13,806 nt of DNA. It comes from Promethearchaeota archaeon. Lineage in GTDB: Archaea; Asgardarchaeota; Lokiarchaeia; Sigynarchaeales; SOKP01. Every line of letters starts with the position of its first letter. Positions within the stretch are counted from its first letter, which is position 1. Below the pieces are notes generated by a model that was not told the DNA's origin, made no database searches, and was given only the letters and a program-made list of their open reading frames with translations. The translations under genes were made by a program, and so were the position numbers. Location of the stretch: the NCBI GenBank assembly GCA_019057775.1, contig JAHLWT010000069.1, positions 1 to 13,806 on the forward strand, written 5' to 3'. Below, piece by piece: positions 6,982-13,806 of this stretch.

Positions 6982-7614
6982 TTAAGTTTTTATCCGCTTT
7001 TTCCCAATATATAATTTGTTCAAACCAAAAATAAATCTAATTTTGCCTTCGTAAATGAAATTTGCTTTTTTTAAGATTTTTCCAATATCTCTTTCCCGCA
7101 AACCGTAAACTTCACCTTTCACCATCCCTCTTTCATACTGGTCCTTATCCCACCGAGATAACTTATGTCGAACAAACCCAAAAATTGGGTTTATCATAGT
7201 TATTAGAATTTTTCCATCTTTTCTTAAAACACGATAACATTCTTTTAAAACCTCTTCTTTTTCAGGAATATGATTGAGCGTAGCCAACAATGTAATTGTA
7301 TCGAATGACTCATTATCAAATGGCAAGTTTGTTGTATCACACACTTTGTCAACACCTTCCCATGGATAAACATCAACTCCGACTCCTTTCCCTTGATATC
7401 GTCTTATTAATTCATTACCCTCACCACACCCTATGTCAAGAATTTTACCTTTACAGTACTTTAACACAATATTAATTCTCTCCTGTTTAAGACTTGTTAA
7501 ACCCAATTTACTCACAGTTTTATGACTAAATAAAATTCTTATTGGTAAAAAAAATAAATCCTTTAATTTCTTCATTGTATTAGGTTTCGCCTTATATTTA
7601 ATCCTTTTATTCAA
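6982..7614 (-). CDS. Class I SAM-dependent methyltransferase (type 11-like)
   Basis: This is a 210-residue soluble methyltransferase. Motif I, ILDIGCGEGNE (58-68), binds S-adenosylmethionine, D81 (GVGVDVYP) ends the second strand, and DTITLLATLNHI (105-116) with VLRKDGKILIT (129-139) completes the pattern of the small UbiE/type 11 group. Acceptors in this group vary from sugars to quinones and lipids; none can be read here. The frame can start at TTG (7614), which overlaps the stop of the radical SAM gene as TTGA, or at ATG (7575), which gives 197 residues. Neither has a good ribosome binding site, so coupling to the upstream gene is likely and the exact start is open. It is the third gene of a coupled set with a GT2 and a radical SAM protein, which points to modification of the same glycan or lipid. 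Confidence 0.85.
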   Translation of the reverse strand: MNKRIKYKAKPNTMKKLKDLFFLPIRILFSHKTVSKLGLTSLKQERINIVLKYCKGKILDIGCGEGNELIRRYQGKGVGVDVYPWEGVDKVCDTTNLPFDNESFDTITLLATLNHIPEKEEVLKECYRVLRKDGKILITMINPIFGFVRHKLSRWDKDQYERGMVKGEVYGLRERDIGKILKKANFIYEGKIRFIFGLNKLYIGKKRIKT

Positions 7615-9023
7615 ATTTTAAGTAATTTTAAACCAGCCTTGGCTTTTCGCTTAAATTCTGCCCACGATTTAACTTTGTAGATTCTTTTTAGAACGTAGCC
7701 TGGCCGCATATAAAATTTCATATACGCACTTTTTAATAATCTAATTAACTCCTCTCTTTTTAGATTTTCTTCCCATACTTCAGGAACAAAATCCATTCTG
7801 GGATTTTCGGCAAACTCTTTCCAATAATCGTGTTTCAAGATTTTTCTTTCTAAACCTCTCCTATATAATTCAGTTGCCGGAAAGGGGGTAGTAAGGGCAA
7901 TATGCGCATAGTCTGGTTTTATCTTCACACCAAACTTAATAGTCTCCAGTATCTGTTCTCTGCTCTCTGTAGGATTGCCAATCATGAAATAGGCTAAAGT
8001 AGTTATGCCTACTTCTCTACTCCACTGGAAGGCTCTTTCTGCTTGCTGTAATGTAATACCTTTTCTTAAAATGTTCAGTATCTCCTGGGTACCTGCTTCT
8101 ACTCCGAAGTGAATTCTTTCACAACCGGCTAATTTTAATTTCTTCAGAATTTTTTCATCTACTGTATCTACTCTCGCCCGAATGTCCCACATAATTTTTA
8201 AATTCCGCCTTAATATCTCGTTGCAAATATCAATTGCCCTTTGTTTTTTAATAGAAAAGGTATCGTCATATAAAAATATTTCTTTAATACCAATCCGTGC
8301 ACATTGTTCCATTTCATCAACTACGCTTTCCGCAGAACGGTACCGAAATATCTTACCTAACTGCGGTCGGTCACAAAAGATACATTTAAAAGGGCAACCC
8401 CTGCTGGTCATCATAGTTGTAATTGGTGTTCGTTTCGCTAAGACAGAATAATACTTTTGGTAAGGCACTAAATGACGTGCGGGGAAAGGAACCGCGTCTA
8501 GATTAGTAATAAATTCACGTTTGCCAGTATTAATGATTTCTTTATTTCGTTTATAGACAATACCTCTAATTTTACTTAAATCCTTCCTTTGAGATAAAGC
8601 ATTAATAAGGTCAGGAAAAACATATTCACCTTCTCCTAGTACCAAAAAATCAATCTCCGAATTTAAAATTGTCTCTTCAGGATATATGTTCACGTGAGGC
8701 CCACCTAATATCAGAGGGATGCTCTTATCTAATTCTTTTACAATTCTAGCTGTCAATATAACATCAATAAGTGTAAAGGTCATTGCTTGAATGCCCACGA
8801 TATCTGGATTCCTTTCTCTGATTTCACTCTTCATTTCTTCATAATTCATCTTTTCTACTTGCGTGTCCAATATCTCTATCTCATGGTCTGTATATCTTTC
8901 AACACAGGCAGCAATATACATAAGACCTAAGGACGGGTAACATCCTGTTTCTTCATCCACTACATTAGGAACATTTGTAGAAATCATATTCAATCTTGGA
9001 GGGCGTATCAATAGAATTTTCAT
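7611..9023 (-). CDS. B12-binding-domain radical SAM protein
   Basis: This 470-residue protein has a cobalamin-binding-type Rossmann domain (about 1-150; GGPH at 107-110, LGEGE at 129-133) followed by a radical SAM barrel. The iron-sulfur motif is C210-x3-C214-x2-C217 (SRGCPFKCIFCD). GVEAG and MIGNPTE downstream are typical of the later SAM-binding strands. The DxHxxG motif that supplies a cobalt-ligating histidine in some B12 enzymes is not evident, as is common in this class. Known relatives perform methylations or rearrangements at unactivated carbons, including on lipids and natural products. The substrate is unknown; the coupling to a GT2 and a methyltransferase suggests sugar or lipid tailoring. 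The start overlaps the GT2 stop as ATGA, and an AAGGAGG box lies inside the end of the GT2 gene. The C-terminal third is basic. Confidence 0.9.
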   Translation of the reverse strand: MKILLIRPPRLNMISTNVPNVVDEETGCYPSLGLMYIAACVERYTDHEIEILDTQVEKMNYEEMKSEIRERNPDIVGIQAMTFTLIDVILTARIVKELDKSIPLILGGPHVNIYPEETILNSEIDFLVLGEGEYVFPDLINALSQRKDLSKIRGIVYKRNKEIINTGKREFITNLDAVPFPARHLVPYQKYYSVLAKRTPITTMMTSRGCPFKCIFCDRPQLGKIFRYRSAESVVDEMEQCARIGIKEIFLYDDTFSIKKQRAIDICNEILRRNLKIMWDIRARVDTVDEKILKKLKLAGCERIHFGVEAGTQEILNILRKGITLQQAERAFQWSREVGITTLAYFMIGNPTESREQILETIKFGVKIKPDYAHIALTTPFPATELYRRGLERKILKHDYWKEFAENPRMDFVPEVWEENLKREELIRLLKSAYMKFYMRPGYVLKRIYKVKSWAEFKRKAKAGLKLLKI

Positions 9024-9904
9024 TCTTTACCCCTCCTTAAGGCAGAAATTTGATCAGCCAGAATCCCAAAAAAGAACACAATAAAGCTTGAGATAATAAG
9101 TAGGATTGCCCCGCTAGGAATGTGAAGTTGTAGAAATATCAACACAAAAAGTGCATATAAAAATCCAACGACAAATAGAATTATACTCGCGGGCACAAAC
9201 ACTTTCAAAGGGTTAAATAGAACAATTACTCGAATAATTAATAAGAGAGTTTGTAAACCATCTTTAAACAAATTTACAGAACTTTTTGTTCCAACTCTCT
9301 TAGAAACTGCAATAGGAGCATATTTAACATTATATGCCGATTTCAACATGGCAAGAGTAATCGTAGTAGAAAAAGAAAAACCATTTGGCAAAATATTCAT
9401 AAACTCAAGCGCCTTCTTTTTCTTAATTGCCCGAAATCCAGAATTTAAATCTGGAATCTTACTATTAGATAAATAATTTGCTACAATACTTAGAATCCAT
9501 TTTCCAGGTCGTCTAAAAATTGGAACATACGAGTCCCTTTTTCTTGTTCCAATCACCATTTCGTATTCATTCATATATTTTAATACCCCTAAAATGTCAT
9601 TCGGATTATGCTGTCCATCAGCATCTACCAAAAATATCACATCATACAACGCTTTCCTAATCCCACTTTTAATGGAAGCTCCATATCCTTTATTATAGGG
9701 GTGGTCTATCACTTTAACACCTATCTCCTTAGCTACTCTACTGGTATTATCAGTAGAACCGTCATTCACCACAATTATTTCATAATTAAATTTAGCATTT
9801 TTTAATGTCTTATCTATACCTAGTATTACGCCTTTTATAGTATTCTCTTCGTTATATGCCGGAATTACGATTGAAACAGATTCATTTTTTGTGGTTCTAT
9901 TCAT
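9020..9904 (-). CDS. Family 2 glycosyltransferase, polyprenyl-phosphate sugar synthase type
   Basis: This 294-residue protein has a GT-A domain and two C-terminal membrane helices (about 224-258 and 264-284). The motifs are PAYNEE (15-20), NDGSTDNT (47-54), the metal-binding D94-A-D96 in LVDADGQHNP, and DLNSGFRAI (152-160), which is characteristic of the DPM1/DPMS subgroup that transfers a hexose from a nucleotide sugar to dolichyl or undecaprenyl phosphate. KRVGTKSS (202-209) also fits the subgroup. The product would be a polyprenyl-phosphate sugar, a donor for GT-C enzymes such as the large membrane proteins encoded further along this locus; this link is inferred. The ATG at 9904 has a strong GGAGG box. 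It is the first gene of a tight set, overlapping the radical SAM gene by four bases, and is preceded by a 284-base leader with hairpins. Confidence 0.9.
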   Translation of the reverse strand: MNRTTKNESVSIVIPAYNEENTIKGVILGIDKTLKNAKFNYEIIVVNDGSTDNTSRVAKEIGVKVIDHPYNKGYGASIKSGIRKALYDVIFLVDADGQHNPNDILGVLKYMNEYEMVIGTRKRDSYVPIFRRPGKWILSIVANYLSNSKIPDLNSGFRAIKKKKALEFMNILPNGFSFSTTITLAMLKSAYNVKYAPIAVSKRVGTKSSVNLFKDGLQTLLLIIRVIVLFNPLKVFVPASIILFVVGFLYALFVLIFLQLHIPSGAILLIISSFIVFFFGILADQISALRRGKE

Positions 9905-10188
9905 GATCCACTTTCCTCCTCTTCATAATTTCTGATAATAGCCCCTCTGGATTTAGAGTTATTCCGTTAGAAAGACATAGTTTCTGTTAATAACTATGTG
10001 TTGCATTCATTACACTTCAGCTTGATATTCAGATTAGCTGATTGCTTATTTCCTAAATTTCCGGCGCTAGCCCTTATAAATTTTTTCTACAACCTTGGAT
10101 AAATATTTCCTGAAAGTGAGATTAAAATTTCAGTTTAAAGTCATTCCCTCTTTTGGACAGTAAGAAAATTCAAAACACAAATTGTGTC
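9905..10188 (-). other. Intergenic leader with inverted repeats
   Basis: These 284 bases separate two gene groups. A perfect 8-base inverted repeat, ACATAGTT and AACTATGT, with a 9-base loop lies at 9975-9999, about 70 bases before the GT2 start. A 6-base repeat, TCAGCT and AGCTGA, lies at 10017-10041. A palindrome, ACACAA-A-TTGTGT, lies at about 10174-10186, right after the GT4 stop and followed on the minus strand by TTTTG, but it is too compact for a convincing terminator. No complete gene is seen. Confidence 0.4.
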
Positions 10189-11298
10189 TCACGAAATCAA
10201 CCTTCTGTATTCGCTTTCTACGATTTCCGATGTTCTTCTCCAGTTGTAGTGCCTTGCTACTTCCTGACACTTGCGAGAAAAATCTGTCCTTAGCCCCTCG
10301 TTTTCTATGAGTCTGGTTAAAGCTTCTTTAAGTTCTCTTGAATCTCTAGGTTTTACTATGAAACCGACGCCATTTACTATCTCCCGGCAACTCCCCACAT
10401 CTGTTGCCACGACTGGAGTACCGCAGGCGATTGCCTCTACTAAGGCTTTAGGAAAACCCTCAGAGACTGAGGACATAACAAATATGCTGCTTTCGTTAAG
10501 CACAACTGCTACCTGCTGGTGCGTTAGTCTCTTTAAGAAATCTAACTTGTCCCCTATCCCCAAATTATCTGCGAGGTTCTGGAGTTGCTTTCTTAACGGT
10601 CCCTCACCAATAATTACTAATTTATACTCAGGGTGCTCAGAAAAAAATTCCTTGACTGATTGCAGAAGGTACTCATAACCCTTCTGCCACTTCAGACTCC
10701 CTACGGCAATAAGCTGTTTCTTTCTTCGCCTTTTCTGATCAAAAAACCGATTCATATCTACACCGTTAGGTGCATAAACTAAATGCTTCCTTGGCATTAA
10801 CCGTTTCAAATCCTCAAACATTGCCTTAGAAACAAAAAAGACCGTGTCCACCCACCTTCGGATGCACCACTGAAGCAACTTCTCTGACTTTAGTCTGAAG
10901 AAATCCGTGCCATGTAAGGTAAGAGCCAATTTAGCTCTCAGGAACACTTTGCCGAAGATTCCATGTAAAAGAGGAATGGGTGTATGAATATGAACTATAT
11001 GTGGCTTAAACTTAATCATATCCGGGACGCTTCTTATAAGGAAAATTGTATAGCCAACAAATTTGCCCATTATCAGGACTGCTTTAACCAGAAGATTCGG
11101 GTTAGCAGGCATTCTAAATTCTGGATATGACACCTCTTTGAGAACTACATTTGGCTCTGGCTTAACAGGTTCCCCCGACCGCCTTCTAGTAATGAATAAC
11201 GTCTTACCTTGTCCATACTTTGATAAATAGTATGCCACCAAACCCGACCCGGGATTTGTATTTCTGGGATAAGTTGGAGACACTCGACAAATCTTCAC
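10189..11298 (-). CDS. Family 4 glycosyltransferase
   Basis: This is a retaining GT-B glycosyltransferase of 369 residues from the GTG start. The N-terminal domain opens with VKICRVSPTYP and a glycine-containing loop, the usual beginning of the family. The C-terminal domain has NGVD (178-181), VGSLKWQKGYEYLL (199-212), VIIGEGPLR (228-236) and the E-x7-E pair E280/E288 in SEGFPKALVEA, where the second glutamate contacts the donor sugar. It is probably a cytosolic or membrane-associated enzyme adding one sugar to the lipid-linked glycan; donor unknown. I chose GTG (11298-11296) because AAAGGA stands 8 bases upstream and it removes a non-conserved, very basic extension. The longer frame begins at a TTG (11376) with a poor box and would overlap the preceding gene by 17 bases. 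Like its upstream neighbour it is richer in GC than most of the window. Confidence 0.92.
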   Translation of the reverse strand: MKICRVSPTYPRNTNPGSGLVAYYLSKYGQGKTLFITRRRSGEPVKPEPNVVLKEVSYPEFRMPANPNLLVKAVLIMGKFVGYTIFLIRSVPDMIKFKPHIVHIHTPIPLLHGIFGKVFLRAKLALTLHGTDFFRLKSEKLLQWCIRRWVDTVFFVSKAMFEDLKRLMPRKHLVYAPNGVDMNRFFDQKRRRKKQLIAVGSLKWQKGYEYLLQSVKEFFSEHPEYKLVIIGEGPLRKQLQNLADNLGIGDKLDFLKRLTHQQVAVVLNESSIFVMSSVSEGFPKALVEAIACGTPVVATDVGSCREIVNGVGFIVKPRDSRELKEALTRLIENEGLRTDFSRKCQEVARHYNWRRTSEIVESEYRRLIS

Positions 11299-11306
11299 TT
11301 GTAAGA

Positions 11307-11310
11307 TCCT
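11307..11310 (-). promoter_or_regulatory. Ribosome binding site that sets the GT4 start at GTG
   Basis: AGGA (within AAAGGA) on the minus strand lies 8 bases before GTG 11298-11296, the first codon of the conserved VKICRVSP sequence. No comparable box precedes the TTG at 11376. Confidence 0.65.
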
Positions 11311-11359
11311 TTTATCAAAAGTGAATTTCTTATTTCTATAAATTTTGTTATGAACTCGG

Positions 11360-12706
11360 TTAAATTTGTGGCGCAAGGTTCTTCCGAGTCTTCATAAAGA
11401 CTGCAAGGAACAACACCACAAAGTAAGGGATCCAATAATAACGGTTCTGGAAAACCAGCGGAGTTCGAAATATCATCAACAAGCCTCCTGCGCAACTGGC
11501 AAGAAATGCTGATATTAAGCTAACTTCCCTGTAGTTTTTACAACTTCTGAGATCTTTTATTCCTGCTTTTATAATTCTCCAGTATATTATTACAACAGAT
11601 AGCAAAGCTAATATACCTCCTTCAATCCACACTGTCAGAAACAAGATGTGTACTCGAAATCCCAGGACGTATCTTGCATTGTCCAGCCCGATTCCCAAAA
11701 GCGGCAAGGAACGGAGGAAATCGAGTGCTTTACTGGTAAAAAATGCTCGTTTAGGATCAAAAGACGCCAGTCTACCTGTCTCCAGCGCAGCATAGAACTG
11801 AGAAAGTTTCTTCTCCATAGCAGTGGTAATTGATATTGAACTAATTAACGATTTAAAACTGCTTGGATCCCGAAGGAAACTATAAATGCCCCAGGCCATT
11901 GCCGAAACTACCAAGGTTATCACAAAGCCGTAAAAAAACCTTCTCCATCCTTCCCTGGTATAAAGTGCGCGGCATGCCAAGTAGAAACAGGAAACGAGAG
12001 GTATAGCAACGAAAGCGAAGCGAGAAGCAGACAGAAACACTCCCCAGCTCAAAAGGAACATCCCCATAATTCCCAAAAACTTCTTACCGGGAGTGCCAAC
12101 CAAAGCGAAGTGTAGCGCGAGTGGCCATACCAGGGTCAGATACTGCGAAAAGTTTCCCGGCTGCCCCATGTATGATGCATGTCTTCCCATCCTTGTCACA
12201 TTTGCATTTAATATACTGACCCCAGTATATTCTCGTAAAATAGCAATCAGGGAAGCAAACAAGCCAGAAATCAGTATCAACATTCCTATCGTTTCTGCGT
12301 AACGAATCACTTTTCCTGGCTGTTTCTGGAAATGAAATCTGAATATCGGAGACATAACAAAAAATATGAAAATAAATTGGATTAACACTAGAAAGCTATT
12401 TAAAAAATCAAACTTTGGTCCAACAAGAATTGCCAGTAAACAGGAAAAGACAAACAGAAGTCCCGGGCCCCAAACAGGGTTATCACGAATGAATAGATTA
12501 GTAGGGAAAAAACCATTTATCAGAAAACCTGTAACGACGATTAAAAAGGAAAGTGAAAGAAACAGATCGGGCAGTGTAAAGTTTTGATAGATGCTTGTGC
12601 GATTCATCGATGCTGTAAGGAGGAAAGCACCAAATAGAATATACGATAACTTAAAGGTGTTAAATCCAGAGTTTCTCTTGGTTATAGTGTGGTTATAGGT
12701 TCCCAT
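11360..12706 (-). CDS. O-antigen ligase/polymerase-like membrane protein (Wzy_C family)
   Basis: This 448-residue polytopic protein has about eleven membrane helices. The family's features are visible: a helix containing GQPGNFSQYLTLVWPLAL (181-198), the LSASR motif (225-229) after it, a large external loop between about 278 and 350, and the segment LLGIGLDN (336-343) followed by a histidine (H353) and WIEGGILAL, matching the G-x-G…H…E-x-G pattern of WaaL and Wzy proteins. These proteins polymerise repeat units or transfer a finished polymer to an acceptor on the outer face of the inner membrane; the sequence alone cannot separate ligase from polymerase. An AGGA box lies 8 bases before the ATG. 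The gene follows the CDP-alcohol phosphotransferase by 32 bases and precedes the GT4 by 61 bases from its GTG, so all are probably co-transcribed with the flippase. Its GC content is clearly higher than that of the flanking genes. Confidence 0.88.
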   Translation of the reverse strand: MGTYNHTITKRNSGFNTFKLSYILFGAFLLTASMNRTSIYQNFTLPDLFLSLSFLIVVTGFLINGFFPTNLFIRDNPVWGPGLLFVFSCLLAILVGPKFDFLNSFLVLIQFIFIFFVMSPIFRFHFQKQPGKVIRYAETIGMLILISGLFASLIAILREYTGVSILNANVTRMGRHASYMGQPGNFSQYLTLVWPLALHFALVGTPGKKFLGIMGMFLLSWGVFLSASRFAFVAIPLVSCFYLACRALYTREGWRRFFYGFVITLVVSAMAWGIYSFLRDPSSFKSLISSISITTAMEKKLSQFYAALETGRLASFDPKRAFFTSKALDFLRSLPLLGIGLDNARYVLGFRVHILFLTVWIEGGILALLSVVIIYWRIIKAGIKDLRSCKNYREVSLISAFLASCAGGLLMIFRTPLVFQNRYYWIPYFVVLFLAVFMKTRKNLAPQI

Positions 12707-12738
12707 AAGTGTCTTCCTTTGGCAAGCACCTCAAAGAC

Positions 12739-13407
12739 TCAGTTTTTCTCAGAATATTCTCGTGATAAAAGTCTGGTCCTAGTAACAATAGAAAATAAAC
12801 CAATAACATACAATACAAACAAAAAATAGACAAAATCAAACAGAAACCACAAGGTCACATACAAATAAAAGTGTGCTGCACCAAAGCCAAACGGAATCTT
12901 TACTAGATAGCTTATATTCCTCTTTGATTTGGCAAATGAGTCATTTCTTCGATTAGTTAGGTTAGAATTATTTTGTGAAGACAAAACAAATTTTACTTTT
13001 TGACTTAAAGCATAAATCAACATAAGAAAAACTACAATATATTTCTCAGCCGGAGTTTTAGCTATAAAATAGGCTACTCCAAGTAAGATTATAAATCTCA
13101 GTGCACCCAGAAAGCTATCCAGAACATGCCCAAAATGGGTTGTTCTATTAATCATACGTGCGTACGAGCCATCCGTAAAGTCCAATATTAAAGCTAACTG
13201 AGTACCTATTATAAAGATAAACAGGTTTATATCATATTTTGCCTTTTCACCATAAATTGTGAAAATTGCAACTGCAATAATATATATCAAGAAACCACAA
13301 ACTGTAATTATATTTGGATTAAATGGCTTTAGAAATCCATTCAAGAATTTCGCAATTAATCTACCTAAAAATCTATAAATTCCTCTTAAGCCTATTTCTT
13401 GTTTCAT
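12739..13407 (-). CDS. CDP-alcohol phosphatidyltransferase family membrane protein
   Basis: This 222-residue membrane protein carries the family signature at residues 76-101: D76, D79-G80, A83-R84, eight residues, G93, D97. As in the other copy in this window (218-991), the final aspartate of the signature is glycine, here G101. NPNIITVCGFLIYI (30-43) forms the entry to the second helix. The remaining hydrophobic segments fit about six helices in all. The family couples a CDP-alcohol to an alcohol acceptor with loss of CMP. Substrates in such loci can be sugar alcohols, inositol or lipids, and I cannot choose among them. A GAGGT box lies 6 bases before the ATG. It sits 30 bases after the flippase and 32 bases before the ligase/polymerase-like gene, so it belongs to that transcript. 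The two copies share the signature variant but little else at a glance, so they may act on different substrates. Confidence 0.87.
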   Translation of the reverse strand: MKQEIGLRGIYRFLGRLIAKFLNGFLKPFNPNIITVCGFLIYIIAVAIFTIYGEKAKYDINLFIFIIGTQLALILDFTDGSYARMINRTTHFGHVLDSFLGALRFIILLGVAYFIAKTPAEKYIVVFLMLIYALSQKVKFVLSSQNNSNLTNRRNDSFAKSKRNISYLVKIPFGFGAAHFYLYVTLWFLFDFVYFLFVLYVIGLFSIVTRTRLLSREYSEKN

Positions 13408-13437
13408 CGCTTTACCTCAAATAAAAGCAGAGGTATA

Positions 13438-13806
13438 TTATACCGGTTCATATCCACGTATTAATGACCATATATGTTTAAGGAGAGCCCGTTCTTCTTT
13501 TTCTATTCCAAAAAGAACTAATAGCAAGATGTAGCACAACAAGAAAATTAAAATAAATAAAAACACGAATTTTAAACTAGGAATACTTATATAGTTCTTC
13601 ATTAGTAAAATAATTGACCCAGAAATCATGCTCGCAAATAAAGGCTTGAGGAAATTTAACTCATATGGAGTGAAACCGAGAAATATTTTGACCTCTATTA
13701 ATTTTACAAGCTGAATCACCATAATTGAAACTCCAGTTGCAATTGCTGCTCCCATAACACCGTATATGGGAATGAGCAAGATATTGAGAACGATATTCAA
13801 AATTGC
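13438..13806 (-). CDS. Polysaccharide flippase (Wzx/MATE-like), C-terminal part
   Basis: The last 122 residues of a multi-helix transporter are present; the frame is open to the window edge, reading A-I-L-N-I-V there. The segment NILLIPIYGVMGAAIATGVS is the hallmark of the penultimate block of oligosaccharide flippases of the Wzx and MurJ/MATE-like superfamily, in which two-fold related helices follow a conserved N-x-x-L-N-x-x-L-I-P-x-x-G. Two or three further helices and a short charged tail (KHIWSLIRGYEPV) complete it. These proteins move lipid-linked glycan units across the cytoplasmic membrane. Most of the protein lies beyond the window, so length and subgroup cannot be judged. It starts the visible transcript; the next gene follows after 30 bases. 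Confidence 0.85.
   Translation of the reverse strand, partial: AILNIVLNILLIPIYGVMGAAIATGVSIMVIQLVKLIEVKIFLGFTPYELNFLKPLFASMISGSIILLMKNYISIPSLKFVFLFILIFLLCYILLLVLFGIEKEERALLKHIWSLIRGYEPV

Noticed and set aside
9994..10086. Thirty-codon open stretch on the minus strand ending in KLKCNECNT, with a C-x2-C that hints at a zinc ribbon
   Set aside because: There is no start codon or ribosome binding site, it is short enough to occur by chance, and a single C-x2-C pair is weak evidence.
11299..11376. N-terminal extension of the GT4 from a TTG start
   Set aside because: It has a poor ribosome binding site and a non-conserved basic sequence, and it overlaps the preceding gene, whereas GTG at 11298 has a well placed AGGA box and begins the conserved fold.
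10271..12587. Plus-strand open frames opposite the GT4 and ligase-like genes
   Set aside because: They lie wholly within strongly supported minus-strand genes, have no recognisable motifs and arise as complements of coding sequence; the same holds for the plus-strand frames near 3143, 6340, 8182 and 9608.
1..13806. CRISPR arrays, tRNA or rRNA genes, and intact transposases
   Set aside because: No regularly spaced direct repeats, no tRNA-like T-loop and acceptor patterns, and no transposase motifs were seen on either strand by reading.

Overview
This 13.8 kb window comes from a low-GC bacterium. Every supportable gene lies on the minus strand, so transcription runs from base 13806 toward base 1. 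Good Shine-Dalgarno boxes (for example AAGGAGG before the radical SAM gene) and TGA as the terminal stop of at least five genes indicate a bacterium using the standard code. There is no rRNA, tRNA or other taxonomic marker, so I do not name a lineage. The gene content (flippase, O-antigen ligase/polymerase-like protein, family 2 and family 4 glycosyltransferases, large GT-C-like membrane proteins, two CDP-alcohol phosphotransferases, a cobalamin-type radical SAM protein and a methyltransferase) is that of a surface polysaccharide or glycolipid locus.

Layout in transcription order: (1) 13806-13438, C-terminal end of a polysaccharide flippase, cut by the window edge; (2) 13407-12739, CDP-alcohol phosphotransferase; (3) 12706-11360, O-antigen ligase/polymerase-like protein; (4) 11298-10189, family 4 glycosyltransferase, best started at a GTG; then a 284-base gap with hairpins; (5) 9904-6982, a translationally coupled trio of polyprenyl-phosphate-type GT2, B12-binding-type radical SAM protein and class I methyltransferase; (6) 6974-6776, the decayed remains of a small lipoprotein gene; (7) 6699-5665, a membrane-anchored metallophosphoesterase; (8) 5590-5105, a GC-rich island that looks foreign and holds only broken reading frames; (9) 5089-3275, a GT-C-like membrane protein interrupted by one in-frame TGA; (10) 3166-1064, a second GT-C-like membrane protein; (11) 991-218, a second CDP-alcohol phosphotransferase; (12) 124-1, the start of another GT2 that leaves the window.

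Inferred working model: cytoplasmic GT4 and GT2 enzymes assemble a lipid-linked glycan. The DPM1-like GT2 would make a polyprenyl-phosphate sugar, the flippase exports intermediates, GT-C proteins use polyprenyl-phosphate sugars on the outer face, and the ligase/polymerase-like protein joins or extends chains. The CDP-alcohol phosphotransferases would add a phosphodiester-linked alcohol or make a special lipid acceptor, and the radical SAM/methyltransferase pair would modify sugar or lipid. The most notable observations are that both CDP-alcohol phosphotransferases carry glycine where the family has its fourth conserved aspartate, the in-frame UGA in the GT-C gene, the lipoprotein relic and the foreign island. 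The locus looks like a mosaic undergoing decay and replacement rather than a clearly new system.
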